This document shows positions 1-12,180 of a stretch of DNA of 64,000 nt, piece after piece; within the stretch, counting starts at the first letter, position 1; each line of letters opens with the position of its first letter. The DNA comes from Citrus sinensis (lineage: Eukaryota > Streptophyta > Magnoliopsida > Sapindales > Rutaceae). Where the stretch lies: contig NC_068564.1 in assembly GCF_022201045.2 (NCBI RefSeq), positions 30,719,001 through 30,783,000 of the forward strand, given 5' to 3'. The notes beneath the pieces are model-generated. The model had not been told where the DNA came from. It saw nothing but the letters and a program-made list of their open reading frames with translations, and did no database searches. A program made the position numbers and the translations under genes.

Positions 1-382
1 CCAAGAAATTATGAAATTTTGAACTTTCTGTCAACTTTGGCATGGGCATCTTAGGTCATTTTTAATCTTTTCCTTTGGAGACAGGGGGACAAGAAAACTG
101 AACATCTTAGGGCATTTTCAACCAGCATATGCTTTATATGGATTTTTTGTCTGATTATACAGTTTAAATGTTAACATAACAATTGCGTCAAGTTCGCACT
201 TCTTTCAAAATGTTCATGTAATGACAATTGGTGCTTACGAATTAATCTTTTTACAGTTAGTTTTAAAGAAAGCTACTGAATTGGCTAGCAAGCTGAATGT
301 ATGCAGTAATCTAATCAGTCAATTATCTATTTGCAGTGAAATATGTCATCTGATAGGCTTTAAATCGTGCCATTTTCTGCAG
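1..382. other. Probable intron sequence of the gene entering from the left
   Basis: The stretch is T-rich with several acceptor-like TTTGCAG and TTTTACAG strings and no convincing coding exon. It fits intron sequence before the exon at 383, but nothing else is supported. Confidence 0.3.
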
Positions 383-492
383 GTTACAAGTTTGACGATA
401 AAAAACCTGACTCCCCTGCCTTGAAGATCCAATTTGCACATTTTCCTTTCCGTCTTCCATCTGATGGTGATGAGAAACGTACTCCCCGTTGA
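383..492 (+). CDS. Possible 3'-terminal coding exon of an unidentified gene (5' part outside the window)
   Basis: A good splice acceptor (TTTTCTGCAG, ending at 382) is followed by a frame that stays open for 35 whole codons and ends at TGA 490-492. The first two bases complete a codon from an upstream exon. The peptide is charged and proline-containing, beginning YKFDDKKPDSPAL and ending DEKRTPR, which looks more like a real C-terminal tail than chance translation. The other two frames stop early. I do not recognise the family and could not identify the preceding exon in bases 1-380. It could also be noncoding sequence or a 3' UTR exon. Confidence 0.35.
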
Positions 493-2190
493 GTATCCAA
501 TGGTTGATCGCCGTGGATGTATTTTGACATAGAAACGAGCCTTTCCATTCTGAACTGTATATTAGTTGAGCTGTTCTGTGGATGTAAGCAGCCGTTCTAT
601 GTAAAATCATGGCTTGTACATTTTATTAATGGCCCACCCTAAGCAATAGGTAATGATTTGTTGAAAAGAATGCTGATTTCTCTCAAGATAATGAAATGGA
701 TACTTGGATACTTCCCAGTTACCCCTTGGAATTTTATCATCATCATCATTGTTATGAAGTTTCATTCTCAAGTTAGACCTTTCTCATTTTCTTAAACCTC
801 CTCTTGCGTCTTGGTCTTTTGATCTCAAGCTTTGGTTGATTTTGAGATTTCTAGTTACGGTTACTCTTTTCAGGTAGTACTGCACGTACAAACGCTCATG
901 ACAACACGAACTCAAACAAATTAAAAAACAACAGCCAACAACATTCATTAAATCTAAACCAAGAAAGGCAATAATGACAGGAAAATGTGTCAGATGGACG
1001 TGAGATTACCAAATGAAATTGAATTTAGGTGCAGTGCCAAATCTAGCAGTTGATTGAATACTCGGCGGGCATCATGCATCAATTTTATTATTATTATTAT
1101 TATTATTGAGAGGATGCATCAATTTATATACCGGACATGAAATAAAACAAACTGTTTCTTTAAACAAATGGACAGTTCTATCATCCTCTTCTGAAGAACA
1201 TTAGGAACCCTATCATTTTCATCATCCTTGTCCTTTGTGAAAGATGTGCATCACTTCAGCATTAAAGATTCATCTGCTTCTGCTTGCTTAAAGCAAATAT
1301 TTAATGGGGGTTTCTTGGCCAGGGCATGGCCTTGTATGAGTGAAACATTAAAACCTGAAAGGAATAGATAACAATCATGCAAGCTAAGCGATTACACAAT
1401 CGTTAATAAACAATGAATTTTCAGTGCTGGCATGATACGGGAACCAAAAATAGACAGCAGAGCTTTCACCGTACTCTAAAATGGAATCTTTCAACCTTCA
1501 ATATTATCAACTATATAACAATGCGGAAGAAATTCCTTCAGTTGGAAATATAACTGAAGTCTAACTGATCTTTTAAGTGCCGTGATAACATTGGAAGTCT
1601 AGAATTCAGGGCCATATGAACTGTTTGAATGGTTCAATGCCAATCATTTGACGAGTAGCATACATCAATCGTTCCGTATTTGGTTGGCAGAATCTTTTAT
1701 CACCTAATCTCATCAATACCAGATTTATTTCCTCAACTTCACAACATAATATACAGTTAGCAAAACATCGTTTTCAACACCATTTTGGGCTTCTGGGATC
1801 TTTGTCGTCAATGCTGCTAAATAATCACAAAGTTTAACACAAACCTTCATAGCACAAACCTTCGTAGCATTTGAAACTAAAACATGTAAACAACGTGAAG
1901 CAAAAGACTGTTGGTTCAAAAGAGTACAATTTTGTGTGTATTCTCATTCATCTCTTTATTCCTTGGAACTATGGAACCTAGCTAGCTTACATTAATTGTT
2001 TGTGATCTTTGGCTATAATTAACAATAAGCTATGAAGATTGAAGACTAACAATCATCAATTTGAGAGAGGGGCAAACATAAGATTTTACATAGCCCCTTT
2101 AACAAATTAGGATGAATCACTACAAACATAAGAACTGAAGATCAGCAAAAGAATCATAATATCATGAAAGCAACAAACAAATAAATGCAA
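493..2190. other. Intergenic region with a short (TTA)n microsatellite
   Basis: No open frame with plausible composition is seen here. A TTA trinucleotide run lies at about 1085-1107. The right part should contain the 3' UTR and polyadenylation region of the minus-strand gene that ends at 2191; the left part should contain that of the possible plus-strand gene ending at 492, so the two genes converge here. Confidence 0.5.
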
Positions 2191-3738
2191 CTATAGAAAT
2201 GCAGTGCCTGCAAGGCCATGGTGCAGAAGATTATGAGCAATGGAATCCCTAGTCTTCATTGAGCTCACCGATCTCAGAGCAACTTCTGGGACCATCTCAT
2301 CATCAACAAGATCAAATGCCAACTCCGGATCCATCTCCTCATTCATCATCTCACAAATATTATGCAACACACAACATGCCCCGAGAACCACAGGCAAATC
2401 CTGTAGTTTAACCTCCGTTCTCTTCTGCAGACAACACCACCTTCCTTTCAACCGAGCAAATGCATCTTTAGAAACCCTTTGAATCTCTCCAATCTTCTCA
2501 TTAAAAGCATGTTGAGTCCATGTCAAATGCTGCTGTGTATAAGGCACCAAAACCCAATCCATTAACGGATACCCTGAACCTCCAACGATCCACACACCCT
2601 TTAAAAGACCCCCGCTTGCTCTTTGATACAAAGCAGACTTCTCCAACACCTGGTCGTCAGGCATTGAACCGGGCCATCCAATGCACACATCAGTAAATAC
2701 CCCATTCGGATTCACAACTCCCTGAACCGTGATAGAATAAGAAGTCTTCTGATTCCTTTCTGTATGCCGCTTATTGAAATAAGCAGCGACACTAATCTTT
2801 GGAGCTATAATCGGAACATGAGTAGTATACATTGAACCAACAACATTCGGGATCCCAGATATAACTTCAAACTCATCTTTTATCTTCCTCAAAGCATCAT
2901 CATCAGGCCATTGTAAATACTTGGGCATTAACACACTTCTAATAGCTGTACAAACTTCAAGAACCAATTTATGACAAGTCGATATCCCTAAACCAAACCT
3001 TTTTGATACAAGTCTAAGTGGCTCGCCTGTAGCAAGTCTCCAAATACAAACAGCAACCCTCTGTCTCACAGGAATTGCATTCCTCAAAGTGGTGTCTTCC
3101 TTAGCAATTACAGAATTCAGCTCTTCACATATCATGTCAAACGTTTGCCTCCTCATTCTAAACCATTTCTTGAACTCCTCTTCCGGATAGTCGGGCCTGT
3201 TACATTCATCCCACCAGGCCTTAGACCTGTCCTTCACCCACAACCTCCTATGCTGACCCGAACCAGCGCCACCGGTTCCCTGCTTGACTTGTTTCTCTGC
3301 CTGCAGAGAATCATCAGCAGCAATAGCAGTGATGGCAGCAACAGAAGTGGCAAGTGAACGTGACTTCTTCCTCTTCACACGTTCAGTTTCTTGAACTTCT
3401 GCATAGTAATCTTGTATGTTGGAGTAATACTCCAACATGGTTTTTTTCTTGTTCCTGTGATTCGCTTCGAAAAATGATTTTTCTTCGGCTGAAGCTTTCT
3501 TTTGTGCATCTTGGTCACCCTTTTCTTGCTCTTCTAACAACAACAATGAAGTAATAATACCATTTAAATCTTTCTTCTTCCCACCACCTCCTTCTTCTGA
3601 CGATGACGATGGTCGTGGTGATTCATTACCACTGCTGTCATAACACTCATCATCATTATCATCATCATCATCATCTTCATAGCCAACTTGCTCATCCTTT
3701 CTTTTCCTCTTTCTGATTTTAGAAATGATATGACTCAT
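2191..3738 (-). CDS. Harbinger transposase-derived nuclear protein (HARBI1/ALP1-like), catalytic residues lost
   Basis: Single-exon gene of 515 residues; the first in-frame ATG is at 3738-3736 (peptide MSHIISKIRKRKRKDE), and the frame open above it lacks another ATG. The N-terminal third is basic then acidic and Ser/Glu-rich. A trihelix/HTH-like part follows (about 170-280), then a DDE_Tnp_4 fold (about 295-460). The three catalytic acids of active PIF/Harbinger nucleases are replaced: tyrosine in GSMYTTHVPI (about Y304), glycine in IVGGSGYP (about G387) and lysine in QRVSKDAFARLK (about K424). Known relatives such as Arabidopsis ALP1 are domesticated transposases, ALP1 acting with Polycomb complexes. 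This one most resembles the product I remember as At5g12010. A DNA-cutting role is unlikely; a chromatin or regulatory role is inference. No terminal inverted repeats were seen beside it. Confidence 0.88.
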   Translation of the reverse strand: MSHIISKIRKRKRKDEQVGYEDDDDDDNDDECYDSSGNESPRPSSSSEEGGGGKKKDLNGIITSLLLLEEQEKGDQDAQKKASAEEKSFFEANHRNKKKTMLEYYSNIQDYYAEVQETERVKRKKSRSLATSVAAITAIAADDSLQAEKQVKQGTGGAGSGQHRRLWVKDRSKAWWDECNRPDYPEEEFKKWFRMRRQTFDMICEELNSVIAKEDTTLRNAIPVRQRVAVCIWRLATGEPLRLVSKRFGLGISTCHKLVLEVCTAIRSVLMPKYLQWPDDDALRKIKDEFEVISGIPNVVGSMYTTHVPIIAPKISVAAYFNKRHTERNQKTSYSITVQGVVNPNGVFTDVCIGWPGSMPDDQVLEKSALYQRASGGLLKGVWIVGGSGYPLMDWVLVPYTQQHLTWTQHAFNEKIGEIQRVSKDAFARLKGRWCCLQKRTEVKLQDLPVVLGACCVLHNICEMMNEEMDPELAFDLVDDEMVPEVALRSVSSMKTRDSIAHNLLHHGLAGTAFL

Positions 3739-5577
3739 TTCTTGTTTACTTTTTTTAGTCTTTGGTTTTGTGAGCGAGGGGATATGGTATAAGAGAGTTG
3801 CATATAAGAGATTTGAAAAGGGTTTAAAGGTTGGTGTGAACAAACTTTGAAGAACAAAGTGTGAACACAGAAATTGACAAAGTGGCCATCCATATACAAA
3901 TAAGAAAAATATTCAGCAATCCTGAAGTTTCTTTCATTCGTTCAGCAGCAAAAAGTTAAATAATACCTACAAATGAAATGGATGTAGACTTTGAGGCTTG
4001 CTGGGTTAATCTGAACGCGTTTTTGGTGCTTTTAAAAAATAGTGATCTATGAAGCTCAAATCGATATTGATTACGTATAGTCAAATTAATAATCAAATGG
4101 CACAAAATAATGTTAAAAATGTATTACACGTCATTATCATTTTGCTTTGCAAAATATAAGATAGTCAACGCTCAGGAGACAGAGATGTGCGAGAATTCAG
4201 AGTTGTTGATTGAGTTGAATGTATCAGCTATCAGGGGAACCAAAAAAAAGAAAAAGAAAAAGAAAAGAAAAGAAATGTGCTAGTGTAGTGTGAACGCACA
4301 TGGGGGAAAGTATATTTGATTTGATGTGAATTTCGAGGTGGGAGTGGTGGGGTTAGGTCTAGGACGGTGACTTGTGATTACCCCGGATGGGATCTGTCCC
4401 CCCCAATCTAGCTATTTTTTCTTTATATATATATATATATTTTTTTTCTTTTTAATTATTAATTTTCCCTTCGACTAAATGGTAAAATTGTGCTAGCTCT
4501 AATACTTCTTATACCCTTTTTTTCCAAACAACAATGGTTGGACTAATATTTTAGGGTTTGTGAAATAGAAGGCCACTAATTTTTGTAGGGGCAATTTGTA
4601 CCTTACGTCCCAGATGCTGACATGACGATGATGATGAATACGATAAGAGTTTCGGAAAATTAGAAAGCGGCTACTCTTTATTATTAGTTGGGTGCGACGG
4701 TGACTTGGGCACAGGCACACGTAATAAATAAACTTGAACAAGTAAGTCATTGGATTGAGAAATGCTAATTGTGTCGTGCATCTCGCCGAGGCTCATTGTC
4801 GTCGATGATGATTGATTTCTTTTTGCGCGATGAAAGGGGGACTCGTTTGAAAAACGACATGTGGTTTTAATAGTAACGCAAAAAGCAAAAAGGGACAAAG
4901 CCAAAAGAGGAGAATATTTATTACTTCACGAGGAAGTGATTTCTGTAATAATAGACAGACTGTATGATAAAAAGGACAACAATGTCGCCCTCGTCCAAAA
5001 TAAACCCATGGGAGAGTTCCTTCCGCTCACTGTTACCAGCAGCAATTCATAGAAAATTTCACCCAAGCTCCTCGAATATTATCAAAATATCATTAAAAAA
5101 AGATACATTAAATAAATAAAAACGAAAAACCCCTTATTATTGAAGTCGCACTAGGCAGATATGTTTAACAGTATTTTTGTCTTCCTAAATTTTCTGCATG
5201 ATCCTATGAAAATTCCGCCGTAGTTGGTCCTCCACGCTAGAGGAGAAGCAAAGCTGAAACTCATTCAAGATTTACAGCATCATCATCATCATCCCACCGG
5301 TCATAATAATTATTCTTTTCTTATTTGTCAAATTTTGTATTCCCTCTTGAGCGGTAATGGTGAAAGTGATCATTTTTTGCCCTTTGCTGGGAATGGGATC
5401 TACACCTCCCCTTGAAGCAACAAATTTCAACATTATACGCCGCTTTTTGACCCTGTGCCGTGTGTAGCCCCTCTCCTCTGCCTGACTTGTGGAAAAACCG
5501 AACAGCGAACTTTGAATTTTGAAAGAAATGGGCATCGCAAAACCCTCCTGTATTACTTGCACATTACGCATCCACGA

Positions 5578-5618
<41 letters not shown>

Positions 5619-6597
5619 GGTTGTTTCAATTCCAAGTTTTTTTTCTGTTAAATCTCTATACTTACGATAACAATAATTTAAGATCTGTTTCAAATGCATA
5701 ATAGAAAAATAGATAGTGTTACTGGTAAAATTCCAGAATTTTATTCTAGTTTTGAGGTCTAGCTTAATTTCAACTCTAGACAAAGTAGATTTACATTGGT
5801 AACCTGTTTGAGTCCGACTAAATATCTTCCAAAGTGATTCAAAGCACAATATCTTGTCATTTAGTCCAGGAAGATGATAGGAAAATGCAAGAGATGAATC
5901 CAAGGAACACAAGGTCAAGCCCTACCAACGAGACAATTAAAGCAAGCATGTGATTTTCCATAAAGTGGTGACCTTTGGGCGTATATCCTAATTTGATGCC
6001 CTTGGTCCTTGAACAAGTCTCCAATAAACTAAAAGTACGTTCTGATACACGATTCAAGACCAAAACAAAGAAATGCCTCTTTCCTTTGTTAAGATTTCAT
6101 TCACAGGTCAAATGCTCAAATGTTCAAACTTCAGTTAATGGGGTTGGCTGAAATCTCAAAAACTTTGAATTGATTTGATTTTTTGGAACAGCAGTCAAGT
6201 TATCCTCATGTTTACAAAACCGTTCCATTATGAAGAAAGAAATGATTCTGTACAACGCTCTTCCATCCTAACCTACTTGATGAAGAAAATATGAATTTAA
6301 GACCAACAGAAGGAAAAGCACCATACCAAACAGAGTCGAAGTAAGACGTAGTGCCAGCCCGAAGCATGACCTCTTTTATGGCTAAATATCATCCGACACA
6401 GATGAATCATGTAATGCATGTAACAGCAAGTTCCCAGGTTTCTCGAGAGCTTTGACTTCAACTATTGAATAACTTTTGTATGGCTTTAACTGTTGAACAA
6501 ATGGCCAAGACAAATAGGCATGCGAACCAGCTCATCAGTTTTACTCAAGTCTTTTATATTAACAAAAAAAGGCTCACACAAGTCTGCAAAAGATAAA
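3739..6597. other. Intergenic region between the divergent-looking 5' side of the HARBI-like gene and the 3' end of CWC27
   Basis: The left part should hold the promoter and 5' UTR of the minus-strand HARBI-like gene; a purine-rich run (A/AAG repeats) lies near 4238-4276 and AT dinucleotides near 4424-4440. A 34-base (TA)n microsatellite lies at 5581-5614. Bases 6300-6597 probably include the CWC27 3' UTR. A short minus-strand frame near 5857-6063 is not convincing as a gene. Confidence 0.5.
5581..5614. repeat. (TA)n microsatellite
   Basis: Uninterrupted TA dinucleotides over about 34 bases. Confidence 0.95.
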
Positions 6598-9500
6598 TCA
6601 AGTAAGTGATTTTCCAGCCCATTCCCGTTCTCGTCGCTTAAGCTTGGCTTGCATCCTGTTGAACTTTTCTTTCCCCTTTTCCAAAAGAGGATCATGCACA
6701 ACATAGTCATCAGGATCATCCTGACGAGACATGTTATCCTGCATGATGTTTCACGGGAAAAATTAGGTCCAATGAGCATGGACACCAAAAGTAATCAATC
6801 TAAATAATGCTAAAATAAAAACAATTTATTTTTAGTGCTTGTACTTGCTACCTGTGGTGGGTGTGGTGAACTGAACCAATTACAATTCAGTTGTTCAAAT
6901 TTCAAACTCATTCAAATAAAGAGTAATTTGGGACAGAACAGCAGTAAAATAACAGAAGTTTAAGTTGGAAAAATTCAAATGAAATCATCAGAAAAGAGGG
7001 AACTTCGTCAAAGAAGTTAGATAACAAAATTACTAAAAGAAACAATGGCTGTGAGTGGTATATAAACTCGGATAACCAACAACTAGAGGCGTGTTTAATT
7101 TGAGTGAAAGCTTTACATATGGTACTGATCAGTTTTAGAGTCTTGCAAGATTAAAACCTCACAATAATTGAACTGATTGGTTTTCATACAAAAACAAACC
7201 TAAACTGAACCTATATAAAGTCGAACCAAAACCATCCCATTTAGTTTCAGTCCACTCCTAACATTACTCATACTAGACGAAGATGTAGTTCCAAAATATT
7301 TATAGAAATAATGTAATACCTGAACATTAAATTTTATTGCCATTTGTTTCAGCTTGTGCCTAGGTTCTCAGTCAAATGGAGTTTACAATGTTCCTGACCA
7401 TTTATTTCTTAGACACTAAGAAGGTAATAAATGCAAAATGATATATATATAGTTCCTGACCATTTATTTAGTTCAACAGCAACCTAATTCCCTCCCAACC
7501 CATGTGAGCAGGATTCAAACCCTAGACCTCTTGTTTTCAACACGAGATTTTACTAACCCAGCTAGTTGGTACCCCCAACATGCTATCATACTGAATTGGT
7601 TTTGAATCTTTGATAAGAGACCTTACTTTGCCATGCTCAGGAGTGAAAGTTAACCGAACTGCTTTCCAGTCGGATAAATCCTCATCTTCACCTCCTCCAG
7701 ACTTGTTGCTCAAGTCATTTGGTTTTGCAGAGACAGACTTCTTAAACATCTCAAGCTTTACTAAAACCTGATCGTGGCAAGGGAAAAGTACAAGCGTTAT
7801 GACAAATGTTAAATATCAAATGTAAAAAAAGAAGTACAGCATGATCAACAAGTATACATGCAAGATTTATGATTTCATACATGCATTGATGCACTGTTGC
7901 CATGTAGATGGAAACTCTTCCTCCTAAGCTAAAAGCCACCAACTTTTCTTTCCTTTTCTTTTTTCAAAACTTTTATTTCACTAATCATGCAGAATGGGTT
8001 AGCCCAGTAACCTCAATTTGGTTAACTATGATGCACCGCATCATTCATCTGAAATTCCCAACAGCATACGCTCAGAGGAAGAAAAGGAGTGGAGATGCAG
8101 AAAGGGTTTTGGAGAGCGTGAGGAAAAGATCTCCTAAAATTCCATCATTCATTTCCTTCCCTCCAATTTACAGCAAACAGATCAAGCACTTAACTTAAGA
8201 ATATTTGAGCCAGAAAAAAATATTTACCTATTTGATAAAGAATAAGTTCCAGGAATATAAAGCAGATGTAAAACGTTATAGAATACCCATTTAAGAATTT
8301 TTTATTTAAGAATTTTTGGAAAATTATAAATATACCAACATTACATTTTTATGTTCTCTCAAAATTTCATCTTAATTCTTAGAGAGGTCTAATGTCCATG
8401 ATTCTCAAGTTGATCGATTCTCTAAACACTTTGGATTTTGCCTCTTCATCTTCTGATCTTTAACTGACAGGAGAAAGTGAAGGAATGGAAGATAAGATGA
8501 GGGAGGAAAACTAGGAGGAATGGATTTTGACACAAGTTTTCTTAGAAAATGATAAACAAGGATGATCAATGAATTATAACATACTTCATCTTCACGTCCT
8601 TGAAGTCTGCGCTTCTTCTGTTTCTGCAGTAGTCTTCCTCTTTCAGATTCATTCAAGAGCTGTAAGTCTGCATCTGCATTAGCCATACGTTCAGCTCTAG
8701 CTTCTGACCCCATCCCCTTTTTCTTCAAGGACAACTTTCCAGGTTTTCGTAGATCATCATCATCTGTGCTTTCAGCATTAGATCTGATGAGAACAAAAGA
8801 GTACCATTAAGTTTGAGTTTGCCAACATTGATCACAGCAAAATAATAGCAAAATATCAAAAATTTCATCTAAATCTTCACCTTGAAGCAGACATATCCTT
8901 GTAGCTAGGGCTAGAGCTCCCTGCAGACAAAAGATAATAATCAAAGGAACTCATAGTATCAAAGGCAATCATATGAAATGAAGGGAGGCATATCGGAAGA
9001 TACCAAGGCTATTCACTTCAAATTAGTTCAATCATACATCAGAACTCGAAAATTTAATGTTAAAACCCAGCCTTCCTTTCACTGAGTGTAAAATGCTAAT
9101 AAATGACATCAGGAACTTTAATTGTATTTCATGTTTCAACAAATCATAGCATGATGTGGGGCTTGTTTCAATATATAAAGGTGTTTGCTAAACAAACTAC
9201 TTTGATGAAATGGACATATGACAGACGAAAGCAGTGCTATAAAAGTGGAGTTCAAAGTAAGACCTCAGGTGCCTCCTAGTATCCAGATTTAAGGGTCTTT
9301 CTTACAGTTCATCCAATGGAAGGAATCTCCCCGTTGCTTACCAGGAGACTAATTTTCTCCACCTAGTCATAATGGCAGCTTTGAGGCAAAAGTCTGTGGT
9401 CATTTCTATTCAATTATATGCAGTTTTACAAGTGGATGACAGTTAATATTCTGCTTCATTTTTTACTGTGATAAGCAACTGTAGGCTTCTAAATTTTCCA

Positions 9501-11887
9501 GTACCTATTTAACAAGTCTCTTTAACTTTCCAATGGTGTCTGTCAAGTGTCGACTTAAAGAGTCATGAATGTGTATGAGCACATGTACTATAATAAAGCA
9601 AGTTTTCCAGCTTCACTGTTGCTCTTATATTCTTTAGCCAAACGATACTCTAGGAAAGGAGCAATGGTAGCAACCACTAAAACTAGTATTACTTATTTCT
9701 GATGGATGGTCGATAGAGAACAGTATTTATAAGTTGAACACCTATAGAATTAGAATTTATTACTTGAAAAATAACACAGATAATTAAGGTACCATTGTGC
9801 ATCTTTTGCTTAGGTGGGACATCTCCCAGGTCCTTCCGTCTCCTAAGTATCTTTTGACGCATTTTTGCATCAAAACTGGCCTCATCATCATCACTATGAT
9901 CAATGAAATTCGGAAATTCAGCTTCTGAATCTTTCTTTGGCTCTTCTCTCTTTGAACTTAGAGCTTCCCTTACAGATAATTGCACCTCTCTTGTTTTGTC
10001 TCCAGATGTGTTCTGCATGAGAGAGAGGGATAAAGAGATTAACTTCCAAAAATTTAGGAAACTAATCATAAAATTTGTGATGCAACATGCTATGTTTTTA
10101 CATAATCATGAAAAAAGATTGAACAGCAGATATTCGGTTATTACCAATCCTTTATCTTCCTTAAGAAGACGGGGATCATCCAAAACGTCATGACTACTCC
10201 TGATTTTTTGCTTTACTGATGCCAGTTCCTTCTCCTCTTCTTCAGCTTCTTCTCCAAATGAAAGCAAGTTCAGCTTTCTGCATTGTGCAAATAGAAATAC
10301 TCACCTTAAACAAAGTAAGAGAAACATAATATGCATAAGGTTCTGTCTGCTCATTCGCAAGAGATGACGTTCCACCGAGTGTGGTAAGAAACTTACTTTA
10401 CAGCTTTCTTCTTTATATCTTTATTCTCAGCCTCAGTTGTGGTTTGGATTGAGGGCCTTGAAGGTGCTCTAGGAACAATATCTTCAAAAGGGTTCCACAG
10501 CACCTAAAAACAAATATTTCAAGAAAAACGCTAACTAATGAGACTTTCTTCCTGCTTTGTCATTGTAATTACTAAGTGAATGAAAAATCACGTAAACTGG
10601 TATGAAAAGGAAACCACACATGGTTCAAACCACCCAACACAGGAAAACACAAAATCAATGTCAAGTACTAAGTCATTGACTCTATTAATGATATGCTTTA
10701 CACGAAAATTCCAATCTCTTTAACAAAATCACTGACACAGGTTCCATAACCATCCAAGCCCAAACAGTTCTAAAAACATTCTGAATTAGAGAATGCACTA
10801 GAAGAAACATACTTCAACTGAAAGTAATTTTGGAGGTGGATCCAGCGGTCGATCATTCTTATCAGTGTCAACCTCACCCAACCTCAAAAGATTAAATATT
10901 GAATCCCCAGTCACCTGAAAACAAAGAAATGAGTTCTGCAACCCTGAAAATAGCTTGCATATAAGTTTACCAATGTAATCAACATTACCTTTCCAAAAAT
11001 AGTGTTCTTCCGATCAAGCCAATCGCATCTATCCAAAGATATAAAAAATTGACTCCCATTAGAATGTGGGGAGCCAGCATTTGCACATGCGACTAACCCT
11101 CGGTGATTGAATCTTAGACGCGAATGGAACTCGTCAGCAAAGTTGCCTCCGTATATACTTTCCCCACCTACAGATATTGACAATCAAGATGTTAACAAAT
11201 GAAGCATCCAACCATTCAAAAACAACAATGCCTTTAACAATGACCGATGTCTATAAGAATGAGGTAGGCCAAACAAAATAACTGTATTTTTTTTTTATTA
11301 ATAACAGAATTCACCTTGAAAATAACAAAGTAAAAAGTCAACTAATTTAAGTCACACACACTAAAGGATCATGTAAGCTTAAAGAACTAAAGGTGAAGCA
11401 CCTGCATCCACTTATGCTACATGACGGGAATACTCAACAGCATGTTTATCTCTTCATCAAACTCCCCAAATCAAACACAGTATTATCATCCCTTGGCAAG
11501 TTAAATATAAAGCACTAATTAATAACTTCGTCAGTTTCGGTATTTCAGTATCCTATAAGCAAGAGGAGTAATCTCAAGAGTCGAGACCTAAATAATTAAT
11601 TTTTTTTTCCTTCAAATTCGGAATCAAATTCTCATTCTTTAGTGGAAAGGATTAGAAATATTATGACCTGTGCCGGTGCCGGTGGGGTCGCCGCCCTGAA
11701 CCAGAAAGCCCTTGATGATGCGATGAAAGATGGTGTTGTCGAAATAGCCTTCGAGGCAGAGCTGCACGAAGTTCCTCACGGCTTTCGGAGCCTCTTTAGG
11801 CCAAAGCTCGATGTCAATTGGCCCGTGCGTCGTCTTCACTATCACCTTTCCTTTTGTCGGCGGCTCTAATACGTACACCGATGACAT
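6598..11887 (-). CDS. CWC27: Spliceosome-associated cyclophilin CWC27 (plant CYP57-type peptidyl-prolyl isomerase)
   Basis: Ten exons on the minus strand: 11887-11668, 11167-10989, 10914-10813, 10503-10397, 10277-10145, 10012-9793, 8920-8881, 8783-8585, 7767-7627 and 6738-6598, all with GT..AG introns and matching phases, giving 493 residues. Residues 1 to about 180 are the cyclophilin fold, starting [15 protein letters not shown], with [25 protein letters not shown] and NGSQFFI. The isomerase arginine (in FHR) and the tryptophan equivalent to CypA W121 (in [12 protein letters not shown]) are present; as I recall human CWC27 carries Glu at that position. The tail is long, charged and coiled-coil-like ([13 protein letters not shown], ending near [12 protein letters not shown]), as in CWC27, which joins the activated spliceosome (Bact) with CWC22. 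The length fits the family (human about 472). Expected in the nucleus. Confidence 0.93.
7440..7575. repeat. SINE-like or tRNA-like interspersed repeat fragment inside a CWC27 intron
   Basis: Within the last CWC27 intron (6739-7626) the text around 7510-7535 reads GGATTCAAACCC followed by TAGACCTCTTG. GATTCAAACC fits a pol III B-box. A closely similar string (GGATTCAATCCC then GGGACCTCTTA) recurs near 56664-56690, so this is a dispersed repeat. No A-box or tail could be defined, so the family is not assigned. Confidence 0.35.
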
Positions 11888-12180
11888 TCTCTTTCCTCGG
11901 TCCTTGCTCGCCTCGCGTCGTGTGTTTCGTTCCGACGAGATATCGGGTTGGGGTCAGCTCTCTCGCCGTTTTTGTTCTTTTTGGATGCGGGTGAAAATGC
12001 ATAAGAACCGACGTCGTACACACGGTGGTTAATGGGCCTAAAGCCCAGCTTGATGTACATTGAATGCCCGAGTTATCAACACATCTGAATGACTGAATCG
12101 GATTCCGCAGGGGACACTAGAAGTTGGGTTTTGAGGCTTAAAGCCTTATATAAATAATGTTGTGGCCTTTTATTATTATT
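11888..12180 (-). promoter_or_regulatory. 5' UTR and promoter region of CWC27
   Basis: The 150 bases above the CWC27 ATG are clearly richer in G and C than the surroundings, which fits a 5' UTR and a housekeeping promoter on the minus strand. No TATA element can be assigned with confidence. Confidence 0.4.

Noticed and set aside
3739-3843. N-terminal extension of the HARBI-like protein upstream of its first ATG
   Set aside because: The frame is open but contains no ATG above 3738; it would need a TTG start. It is treated as 5' UTR.
5553-6063. Overlapping minus-strand frames (121 and 68 codons)
   Set aside because: One runs into the (TA)n repeat. The other is hydrophobic but matches no family I know and has no clear splice partners.
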